Part shown: piece after piece, positions 1 through 6,707 of the stretch
Numbering within the stretch: the first letter of the stretch is position 1
How the letters are laid out: every line of letters begins with the position of its first letter
Assembly: GCA_014885115.2 (NCBI GenBank)
Contig: WKLE02001210.1
Coordinates: forward strand, 1 to 12,934
Length of the DNA stretch: 12,934 nt
Source of the DNA: Asterionellopsis glacialis
Lineage: Eukaryota; Bacillariophyta; Plagiogrammaphyceae; Rhaphoneidales; Asterionellopsidaceae
Direction: 5' to 3'
Notes under the pieces: model-generated
What the model was told of the DNA's origin: nothing
The model's database searches: none
Seen by the model: only the letters and a program-made list of their open reading frames with translations
Translations under genes and position numbers: made by a program

Positions 1-583
1 TCCAAAGAAATTAATGCCGTTGTGAAAAAAGAAATATTTATCAATTCACTAGGTGGTACAAAATGCAAGCTGGATGTCATCCTTTCAGATGATGTCATAA
101 AATACACCATTGAATTTTCCCATCACAAACCATATGCCATGTTAGGAGATACAGTTGGTGCCTCATTAACTATTGGAACTGAAATGTATTTACCAGATGG
201 AGTATTGTTTAGAGCACATGCATCCTATCGTTCTAAGAAATCATGGCAGTGTTTTTGTTACTACAAAGCACCACAAATGATGTATGCCAGAATAGCAAAA
301 CTATGGTGCTTTATAGAAATATCTCATTCCAAAAATGGATTGTATGTGCTTGTGACAAAGTCAATCAGGCAACCAGTGCAGCATGCAGTTTTATTATCAT
401 TAGCAAATATGGAATGCAATGATTAAGGAAAGCCCATGTATACTTTGGCATCAATTCAAGATATTGTAGCTGCCTCTATTTGTGATTGAAAATATATTAT
501 CTAGGTCTACTCTGTGGAATGCAGATGATGAAAGAAAGGTATGGATTGTAAATCCAAGATCAAAGTGGATAGATGAAGTTTAA
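1..583 (+). pseudogene. C-terminal end of a transposable-element-type protein, broken (5' partial)
   Basis: The reading frame is open from base 1, so the gene starts outside the window. It runs to an in-frame TAA at 424-426 and stays protein-like beyond it (GKPMYTLASIQDIVAASICD) to a TGA at 487 and a TAG at 502. The frame then shifts by one, and the last stretch, ending VWIVNPRSKWIDEV, stops at TAA 581-583. The order LPDGVLFRAHASYRSKKSW, then a block with ARIAKLWCFIEI, then a closing PRSKW motif resembles the C-terminal part of uncharacterised proteins in eukaryotic DNA transposons, as I recall them; I cannot name the family and infer no activity. The gene points towards the minus-strand gene ending at 695, only about 110 bases away. 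Three stops and a frameshift make it a relic. I am fairly sure it is coding-derived and less sure of the transposon assignment. Confidence 0.5.
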
Positions 584-694
584 AAATATGTTTTCCTAAC
601 TAAATATATGTTTTATGCAATATAAACTTCATATGTATTAATGTTGTTTCTGTTTTTCCCTTTTGTGTTCCAACTTTGAAATGGGAAGGAAAAA

Positions 695-1251
695 TCAGAT
701 TGCTTCATGCACAGCAACATATTTTCCCATCACACACCAATCCAAAGATTTTCTTATTAGAGGCAATGCCACATTTACATTGGAATCAAACACGCAAGAT
801 CCATACACAGTTACTGTATGTTCAATACCACCATCATCTCCTTCAAGAAGAATGATTGTAGGATGAATGTTTCCATTCTTTTCATGTTGTTGACTTACAT
901 CCAACAGGTCAAGTTTGTTTCTCTTGTATTTTTGGATGCAACATTTCTTACCCAAATCATGACTGCAACTTGAAGCCGTTCCAAGTTGTTCATCCTATAT
1001 GATTGATTCCATGCCAAAGCCTGAAGTCTGTTACCCATCTCAACATGTCCAAGGTAATGCACACAACTTGCAAAACTGCTAAATACACAGGTGTGTTCTT
1101 CTTTCTGCTGATGTACACAAGGTGGTGCATTTGGAACCTTAAACTTTTCAATTCGATCAAATCCACTGTCCCTTATATCTCCTGCAGGTAGTTTACATCT
1201 TTTTCCTGCATTTGATAAAAAGATAATTTTGCATCTTCTCACCAATGTTCT
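695..1251 (-). pseudogene. Papain-like (C39-like) cysteine-peptidase-type C-terminal domain, broken
   Basis: Two overlapping minus-strand frames join by a frameshift within about 905-950. Frame one carries LPAGDIRDSGFDRIEKFKVP and then HTCVFSSFASCVHYLG, where Cys 1087-1089 heads a helix as in papain-like folds. Frame two carries HPTIILLEGDDGGIEHTVTV, with His 818-820 opening a beta strand, then GSCVFDSN (Asp 785-787) and ALPLIRKSLDWCV. The C...H...D order suits a papain-fold or C39-type peptidase, or an inactive relative. The block resembles the C-terminal domain of proteins I associate with transposons in algae and protists, but I cannot give a family name. The stop at 695-697 is TGA; the frame beyond it reads FFLPISK and could be a short lost tail. 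The plus-strand gene ending at 583 converges on it. Confidence 0.5.
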
Positions 1252-1254
1252 TCT

Positions 1255-2186
1255 CCATCCACTCTGTAATTAAAGCTTCTTGTTTACTGTAACCCGCAAT
1301 TCCCATAAAATGGCCAGGCACCACCTTAATAATTTTCCTATCTTTTGCTGACCTTTTTTTGTCATATATATATTATTTTTTGGAACATACCACATGGTTA
1401 TGATTTGTTTCTTTTTCCAGAATCTTGCTACTGAATTGAGTATTTGGTCCAGTTTACTTTTTTTCAATTCAAGCATCTTGAGATCCAATCTTGCCTCTTT
1501 TTTGGTTATAGATGATTTCTTTGGATCATTTATTTTGTCTCTCAACATCTTTGTTTTGGTAGAATAATCTTTTTTCCATTCAAGATATTTTTTTGTATGG
1601 CTTCTCAGCTTCCATTTTGTCGTCATCACTTAACTTCTCCCAATCTGACAACTTATATGCAATATACAAATCTCTTACACATGTAAAAAGATCATCACCA
1701 TCTAGTTATTTTACAAAGGTCTTCTTTTCCTCCTCTTTTTTATCAGCATCTCGTCTTTCTTTACAATCTTCCATCACTTCTTTATTTTCTTTTGCAATGA
1801 GATATGCTGATGATGGCCTTTGAAAGTTTTTAAAATCCATTTGTCTTGCTTTTACTCTAGCCTCTGCTTTTACAAATTCGGTTTCTTGTTTAATAATGTC
1901 TGCCAGTTCCTTTTCCATTTTAGGTTTACTAGGATGTTTTTTGGTGGAAGATGATTTTTTGTTGATAAAATGGTCCAAACATTTCTTAGCATTTTGCATT
2001 TTATTCAAATCCATATCACTTGCAAGTCTTTCCTTTCCATCCGGTGTTCTCCCTTTTAGAGTTGATTTACCATCATTTGAAGTTTTCATAAGAAATTTAT
2101 TCCTGTCTTCCATGATGTTTGTAAGTTCAGTTAGGATCTTTAATGTTTCTTTTGATAATAGTTTTTTGACATCCTTGATCTTTTAA
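1255..2186 (-). pseudogene. Lys-rich region with HMG-box-like fold, broken
   Basis: After TAA 2183-2185 the frame reads KIKDVKKLLSKETLKILTEL and MEDRNKFLMK, then a basic stretch. FQRPSSAYLIAKENKEVM is followed after about 40 residues by SDWEKLSDDDKMEAEKPYKK. RPxSAY for helix 1 and W-x-x-LSxxxK...Y for helices 2-3 are the usual HMG-box landmarks, with a longer than normal insert of Lys/Glu/Asp between them. A TAA at 1706-1708 lies inside the domain. An extra A in a seven-A run (1588-1594) shifts the frame before YLEWKKDYSTK. Downstream come another Lys-rich helix, MWYVPKNN, a homopolymer frameshift near 1340, and VVPGHFMGIAGYSKQE leading to the C-terminal domain. HMG boxes bind and bend DNA. 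The best alternative is an unrelated Lys-rich coiled coil. Confidence 0.45.
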
Positions 2187-2189
2187 AAA

Positions 2190-2603
2190 TTCTTATCTGT
2201 CAAAGTACCCAAGCTCAGTTTCCTGTGATTGTTCTGGAGTGACATGTGAAGTTGTAGGATTACTTGATTGGTCCCCAACATTTGGATCATCATGAGGTTG
2301 GGACCATGCATCATAATTAGCAGGATCAGAAGGTGGAGAAGACACTAGTTTGCTTGATTGATCTTTCTTTGATTTTGGTGAATGTATAGAATCCTCTTGT
2401 GGTAAAGGATCATTAGCATCCAAAATGGAAGAACTAGGTCTTAGAGCTGGATCTTCATCATCTGGAGATGGTGTTTCAGCACTTTGCCCAATTTTAGAAA
2501 GTTCTTTATCTTGATAATCTTTGTGAGTATAATCTTTAGTATTAATAAACATATCATCATCATTTGTTGTTTCTGTATCAGATATTATGCTCAAATAGGC
2601 ACC
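2190..2603 (-). pseudogene. Acidic Ser/Thr/Pro-rich linker
   Basis: This continues the protease frame beyond TAG 2604-2606: GAYLSIISDTETTNDDD, then a low-complexity stretch rich in Ser, Pro, Asp and Gln (SPDDEDPALRPSSS, HDDPNVGDQSSNPTTSHV) to a TAA at 2193. No domain is visible; it looks disordered. An extra G in a short G run near 2206 would explain the stop: dropping it gives a frame reading LTDKNF that joins the next block. It probably tethers the protease to the Lys-rich HMG-like part. Confidence 0.5.
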
Positions 2604-2606
2604 CTA

Positions 2607-3287
2607 TATGTTCAAAATTCTTCTAGCAATCTGTAAAGGGTGTATGTTGAGGTCATTCTCATTGATGCTTCCCTCCCACCAGTCTTGGTGCCCAAGTGGG
2701 ATCCTCTCTATTATTATGCATTGCAGTTAACCACAAGAATAACCATCACCTTGACATAGGCTTTCTCCTTTTTTGAAAATGTGTTATATTTCTTATACAG
2801 CAAAAGTTGTTCTTAAAAACTGTTCAAGCTTCTTTTCGAGCACCCAAACTTGCACTGCTTCACTTTTGCCTGTTTCATCATTGTGTGTCACATTTTGTTC
2901 CACACAGACACAAATCCAATGAATTTGACCACCAGGTGACAAAGGAAAATATACTTTCTTGTAGCCTAATTTGAATGCTTCAGAAATCAAAAACCTTCTT
3001 CCACATGTGTGTGCAGGATCAACACAAAGATTCTTAATATTTCCATGGTTATCACGTTTTTCACGGTACTTTTTGTTAGCTGGTGGTTTTTTGTAGGCTA
3101 GGTTTTGCCATGATGAACTTGTAGTTGGAGGAATAAAAAAAGCATTCCTATTTAATAGAGTAATGGAATTCAGCACGGAAATGTAGGCACCAATTGCATC
3201 ATTCAAAAAAGTTTTTTTCCGTAAGCAAAGACCATCAAGTGCAATTAATGTTGTTGGAAAAATTGCCTTCAGTTTTGTAGGAAGCCA
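2607..3287 (-). pseudogene. Ulp1/C48-like cysteine protease domain, broken
   Basis: The opening KKTFLNDAIGAYISVLN matches the W/F-L-N-D-x-x-I-x-x-Y signature at the start of Ulp1-family (deSUMOylase, C48) domains. The catalytic His lies in GGQIHWICVCV (His codon 2919-2921). The C-terminal part CQGDGYSCG carries the Gln (2751-2753) and nucleophile Cys (2733-2735) in the Q-x(5)-C-G spacing. Where an Asp follows the VxVxD strand in most members, this copy reads VWVLEKK, with Glu. In-frame stops TAA 2793, TAA 2784, TAA 2727 and TAG 2604 interrupt one continuous frame with no frameshift, so the catalytic Gln and Cys lie beyond the first stop. Downstream DWWEGSINENDL and LQIARRIL extend the fold. 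Ulp1-type proteases cleave SUMO or process polyproteins and are frequent cargo of eukaryotic DNA transposons and large viruses. Confidence 0.6.
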
Positions 3288-3289
3288 GA

Positions 3290-3503
3290 TTCATTGGTTA
3301 CTAGCAGGAATTTTTCAATATTTTTAGGTGGATTTGGAAACTTGTACATCTGAACAGAATTTACAGGTGTTACTATTTTTCTCTTCCACATCAGCCTCTA
3401 TCTCACTCACAAGAAAAGGGTTCCCTAATGTATACCTTGCAAGATCACCTATTTTGTAGACATGTCCTGATTGGAAGGTTTCTTCTTTGGTTCTGCCATT
3501 GAG
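3290..3503 (-). pseudogene. BAH-like linker between the PHD-like finger and the protease
   Basis: After TAA 3504 the same frame reads FQSGHVYKIGDLARYTLG and VSEIEADVEEK. A frameshift near 3345 then leads to VNSVQMYKFPNPPKNIEKFL. The pattern of VYKIGD, then a strand with I-x-x-I/E, then V-x-M/V-Y-x-F-x-x-P resembles a bromo-adjacent-homology (BAH) fold, which commonly accompanies PHD fingers in chromatin proteins. The match is weak and by eye only; it could be a generic SH3-like beta-barrel. A further one-base shift near 3277 joins it to the protease domain (LPTKLKAIFP, then LDGLCLRKKTFLNDAIGAY). Confidence 0.3.
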
Positions 3504-3806
3504 TTAGTTCAGATCTCTATTTATTCTTCTATGTGAAGTTTGTACATCACGATGTAGTATGAATTCCAACTCACATCCATGACAAAGTGGGACACGATGA
3601 AATGGACTCCATTTTCTTCTATCAGGCAGCCACTTTGCACAGTCTGCATGGCAAGGATTGCGGCATTTAGTACACTTCAGAATGTCACCACCAAAACAAT
3701 GACCTCTTTGGATGTAAGTTATCATGCTCCGCTTTTCCATAGGGCCAACATGCACATGCTTTGTCTTCCATGTCTGGCATTCAACACTATTTTGGATGAC
3801 AAGATT
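3504..3806 (-). pseudogene. PHD-like zinc finger, copy 1
   Basis: The frame opens after TGA 3807-3809, reads NLVIQNSVECQTWKTKHVHV, and ends at TAA 3504-3506. The core GGDILKCTKCRNPCHADC followed about 19 residues later by CHGC has the spacing of PHD Cys3-Cys4, His5-Cys6 and Cys7-Cys8, and the GGDIL lead-in matches the usual GG-x-L-L turn. The first ligand pair is incomplete: a single Cys, preceded by His, stands where two Cys are expected. PHD fingers usually read the histone H3 tail, which would fit a protein acting on chromatin. The stretch HVGPMEKRSM just before it is shared with the paralogue (HVGFMDKQSV, near 8535), where the finger itself is missing. The frame continues past TAA 3504 into the BAH-like stretch. 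Confidence 0.55.
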
Positions 3807-3810
3807 TCAA

Positions 3811-4149
3811 TCAATAGACGCATTGCAAATAAATAATAATTCCATCATCCTTCTCTTCACAACTGGCACAAACAATTTTAGTCCAATTTTTGAAAGTTTT
3901 GTTGGCATTGACTTTGTGCTTGACAAATTCTTCAGGCAACCCATAGATGAACTTAACAGGCCAAACCCTGTTGTGAAGGGTGTGCATTGGTATTTTAAGT
4001 CTAACCAAGTGCATGGGATAATCTGTTGAGCTGGGCATAAGATAGTGTAAATAAACACCGCCCTTAAAGACAGATTTGTCAGAAGGCTCTAGCTCAAGTT
4101 GATCAAATGCCTTTCTGTAGAGATCTTGAGGAAGGTGTGAGGCCACATG
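3811..4149 (-). pseudogene. Conserved LPQDL/IYGLPE module with a trailing Cys pair, copy 1
   Basis: Directly after TAG 4150-4152, in the same frame as the GNAT-like domain, the protein continues HVASHLPQDLYRK to TGA 3811-3813. The first 75 residues match the block at 9199 downwards: LPQDLYRK/LPQDLRNR, a following PSD with V and K, a Tyr-rich pair of strands, and the endings FIYGLPEEFVKHK/YIYGLPEAIMKAR. I recognise no known domain. In this copy it is followed by a CASC pair and an acidic turn, which may begin a zinc-binding fold completed by Cys residues (ICNAS, VECQTW) in the next frame. A frameshift near 3825 joins it to the PHD-like block. No valid ATG lies at its front, so it is an internal part of a longer protein and not a separate gene. 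Confidence 0.5.
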
Positions 4150-5115
4150 CTAATGAATGTAAGGTTGTTTTTTAGATTCTGCGGAATCTAATTCTTCTTG
4201 GGTGAATTCATCCTTGTAGACAGTGTAGAAACCATTGCAATTGTAGAACTGTAACACATAACCCAATTTGTCTTCTACTTGTGCCCAAACATCTAGATAA
4301 ATGGGAACATCAGCTTGAGAAACAAGTTTCTTATCAAAAAGATTTAATCATTTAGCAAATGCCTGACAAATACTCAGTAAAAATACTCCAATTCCTGTAT
4401 TGTTAAAGGAAAGCATCTTGCTTGTAGAAATGTTCATTGCTTTACTTTGGATCACATCTTCTTGTTTCCTTGTAGGCAATGAGATTGTTCGTGCCTTTGG
4501 GATAAAAAGCCTTGGCTTGTCAAAAGAATTAACAGCAAGGTGATTCAAGAAGATGTTGTTGTCAGTTGAAAAGTAAGCAAGGCAACCAAAAATACAGATG
4601 TTTGGAAAATAAACCTTGGGATATTGGGAAGTTCCTGGAGGTGGTGATTCATGAAGGTTGATGAAGGCAGACAAGCCTGTTGACTTTTCTAACCAACCCT
4701 TTTCAGGATGTATGAAAATCTTGTGGAAGAAAAGAACCCTTTTCAGGATGTATAAAATCTTGTGGAAGAAAAGATTAATTCTGTCAGCAGTTACTTTAGA
4801 CAGAAGAACCTTGTTGGTAGGATTAAATTCACTTTTTCCAACTTGAAAGCCTTCCATTTCATCAAAAAAATATGCACTTTGCACAATGGAAACACTAAAC
4901 CGATGTTTCCTTTTGCCTTTCTTATTTTGTGCATGCTCTCTTGATGCTAAACATTGGAGAAATTCTGAAGCAATGACTTCTTGGGAGTTGTGGTCCAGAA
5001 GATCACTCAGTGGGAACTCATGGATCCCAGCATGGTTGATTGTTGCCTTCTTACTGTTATTCAACAAACGTTTTTTCAATGTGGATGACATAAAGAAACT
5101 TTCAAAATCCATCAT
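4150..5115 (-). pseudogene. GNAT-like acetyltransferase-fold domain, copy 1
   Basis: The frame opens at ATG ATG (5115), just after an upstream in-frame TGA, and runs 255 codons to TGA 4348-4350. It continues in the same frame for 65 codons to TAG 4150-4152. GNAT features seen: motif A (acetyl-CoA pyrophosphate loop) NNTGIGVFLL near 4385-4415, then a strand VPIYLDVWAQ and motif B VLQFYNCNGFYTVYKDEF near 4190-4240. The paralogue at 9239-10070 matches along the whole length: SSTLKKRLL/KSRIKSLLL, EVIASEFL/EVVRSEFL, IFLNHLA/IFLNYMA, TGIGVF/QGLGCF, DEFTQEEL/DDYTEEQL. The TGA falls where the paralogue has an ordinary residue, so it is a lesion and not the true end. A 40-bp tandem duplication (4695-4773) adds about 13 residues that the paralogue lacks. 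GNAT enzymes transfer acetyl groups to amines such as lysine; the substrate here is unknown and the decayed copy is probably inactive. Confidence 0.5.
4695..4773. repeat. 40-bp tandem duplication inside the GNAT-like domain
   Basis: The unit beginning aacccttttcaggatgtat at 4695 is repeated directly at 4735. The second unit is one base shorter (tataaaatc for tatgaaaatc) and otherwise identical. On the minus strand this doubles the FFHKI peptide and pads the domain relative to its paralogue, which has a single FYQDNF at this place. The near-identity shows that the duplication is much younger than the divergence of the two element copies. Confidence 0.85.
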
Positions 5116-5444
5116 GAGATTTTCTCAATAGATACAAAATGTTAAAATGAAACTTTAACAGATACTAGGACAAATTTAAATGCCATAAAGATAATGGTTC
5201 ACTGCAAAATTCAAGTGATGAGATACAATTGCCTATGAAACAAATGGAATGTGTTCACAACAGCCTGCAATAAAGAGTCTTTGCTTTGAAAATCAAAAGC
5301 TGAGATTCGATATACAGCGAGATACTTGAGAAAAAAACATGCTATGATACTGATACTTCACTTCACTAATTGTAATGAATTGAAAACTTCAGGAAGGAAA
5401 TTGATCACGCTGTGAATGCTAGAAAACAAACAACTAATGATTTC

Positions 5445-5512
5445 AATGTTCTTGAGGATCACTTGATCTTGAGACAACAATGTTCTTGAGAATTGCTTCA
5501 TCTTGAGACAAC
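5445..5512. repeat. Two 34-bp direct tandem units
   Basis: The unit aatgttcttgag...cttgagacaac occupies 5445-5478 and again 5479-5512, with a few differences in the middle (gatcacttgat versus aattgcttcat). The units abut exactly. Nothing suggests a function; it may be a remnant of a longer minisatellite. Confidence 0.85.
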
Positions 5513-5720
5513 TTGAGTGTTATCAGTTTGGAAAAGTCAAATTGTATGACAAACAATTGACCAAAATGAACTTGATAAAAACCTTAAAAAGGTGGACTGA
5601 TGTCAAATTGGAAGTAACAATTCATCAAATGGCAAAGTGTTCTTGCTTTTGGAGATATGAAGAGGTAAGAAACGAGTTGGTGCAAAGTCTAGAGAAAAAT
5701 GGTGTATTTTTGCTGCAGTC

Positions 5721-6108
5721 TAAATTTTATGGGAGAATGTGTAGAAATTGTACTAAGCAGTGCAATCGTGGAGAGCAAAGAAGACAAATCGATGACAAAA
5801 AAATTAACAAAATGACAATTGAGATTTCTCGACTGATAAAGAGAACCATAAAATGACACGCATACCCTTATAATTGTGGTTAAATTACCTTTCAAATGAG
5901 AACCCTAACAGAGAGATTGGTAAGAATTTCTATGCAAAAACATGTGGAAAATGTACTAAGCAGCACCATTGTGTAGACCAAAGAAGACAAATCAATGACA
6001 AAAAAATGATGCAATGACAATCACAATTTCTCAACCATAAAATGACGCACATAGCATTAGAATTGTGGTTAAATTACCTTTCAAATGAGACTCCTAATAG
6101 CGTGATCC
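5721..6108. repeat. Diverged ~200-bp tandem repeat, two units
   Basis: Unit A (5721-5920) and unit B (5921-6108) share, in order, tactaagcag, caaagaagacaaatc, atgacaaaaaaat, accataaaatgac and the conserved end attgtggttaaattacctt followed by tcaaatgaga. The spacing of these shared blocks is about 200-205 bases early in the unit and shorter later, because B has a deletion near gactgataaagag. It could be an old satellite or part of a duplicated noncoding element. Confidence 0.8.
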
Positions 6109-6123
6109 ATTGCAATTGCAATG
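6108..6123. repeat. Perfect 16-bp palindrome at the end of the 200-bp repeat
   Basis: cattgcaattgcaatg reads the same on both strands. It lies exactly where unit B of the tandem repeat ends and could be a dimeric protein-binding site or a chance palindrome in A+T-rich DNA. Confidence 0.6.
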
Positions 6124-6223
6124 TTTAATGATTAGATTTTGTTTAGTCAAGCCATTGGTTACACTGATGCGTGTTGTAAGATGTAAAATTCAAATCTTTC
6201 AATTAGGGTGTTGTGAAAGACAT

Positions 6224-6251
6224 TGATGAAAAAAAACGTTTTTTTTTATCA
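6224..6251. repeat. A8-CG-T9 inverted repeat
   Basis: A run of eight A, then CG, then nine T, flanked by tgatg on the left and atca on the right, forms a nearly perfect inverted repeat that could extrude as a hairpin. It lies in a very A+T-rich stretch, so chance is plausible. Confidence 0.5.
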
Positions 6252-6707
6252 TTGTTAAATATAGTAATTTTTTTTCATTGTTTTCCTTAAAATTACAATA
6301 TACCTTTTTTATTTAATCATAATAAAATATTTCTTTTTTTAAAAATAATAGGGTTCAACGCATGAACAGCTCTCACTTCGTCTGCTGTACTATGGTTTTG
6401 ACATAATGTTTTGGTATAAAAAAAAATTATAAAATACAAAAAAAAATGGTTAAATGATTATAAATACACTAGAGAAATGTCTTTTACATTATGTGGTATA
6501 CATTCCATGTAGATTCTACATGATTCCAACATGTAATTCAAACAAATATAGCCGCACCATAAAATGAAGCATTTTTTTGCATTCCAACACCACCCAAGTG
6601 ATGTTGTCTTGTTTTTTACTGTCATTGGACATCAATGAAAACTGTCATACACATCATTAATAGATTTGGCTTCCAGGGTTGATTGTTGTCATTCTACACT
6701 TGGCATT

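Larger units (their letters stand above)
695..5115 (-). mobile_element. Relic of a mobile-element gene encoding a multidomain protein (element copy 1)
   Basis: From 5115 down to 695 nearly every stretch of the minus strand reads as protein in one of three frames, always in a consistent order, while the plus-strand frames give only short unrelated peptides. Order: GNAT-like fold (5115-4150), LPQDL/IYGLPE module (4149-3811), PHD-like finger (3806-3504), BAH-like stretch (3503-3290), Ulp1-like protease (3287-2607), acidic Ser/Pro linker (2603-2190), HMG-box-like Lys-rich part (2185-1260), papain-like domain (1250-695). If joined it would be about 1450 residues. In-frame stops lie at 4348, 4150, 3807, 3504, 2793, 2784, 2727, 2604, 2183 and 1706, with about seven frameshifts. 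A Ulp1-type protease, chromatin-reader-like fingers and an HMG box together are typical of large eukaryotic DNA elements (Maverick/Polinton and KDZ-type elements carry some of them), but I see no transposase, integrase or polymerase and no terminal repeats. That it is a single gene is inference from order, strand and continuity. Confidence 0.55.
5116..6665. other. Noncoding A+T-rich spacer with tandem repeats
   Basis: I see no supportable gene in this stretch between the start of copy 1 and the plus-strand relic at 6708. It contains a 34-bp tandem pair (5445-5512), a roughly 200-bp diverged tandem pair (5721-6108), a 16-bp perfect palindrome (6108-6123) and long A and T runs between about 6225 and 6450. 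An open frame at 5503-5856 (+) crosses into the 200-bp repeat and shows no family features. Confidence 0.6.

Noticed and set aside
1593..2186. Plus-strand open frames rich in Phe, Ser and Leu
   Set aside because: They are antisense readings of the Lys/Glu-rich minus-strand region; the minus strand carries the domain motifs.
5503..5856. A 117-codon plus-strand open frame with several Cys and Lys residues
   Set aside because: It runs from the 34-bp repeats into the 200-bp tandem repeat, has no recognisable motif, and the second repeat unit does not keep the frame.
6506..6522. catgtag/ctacatg hairpin with a 3-base loop
   Set aside because: Seven-base stems are expected by chance in a stretch of this size and nothing around it suggests a function.
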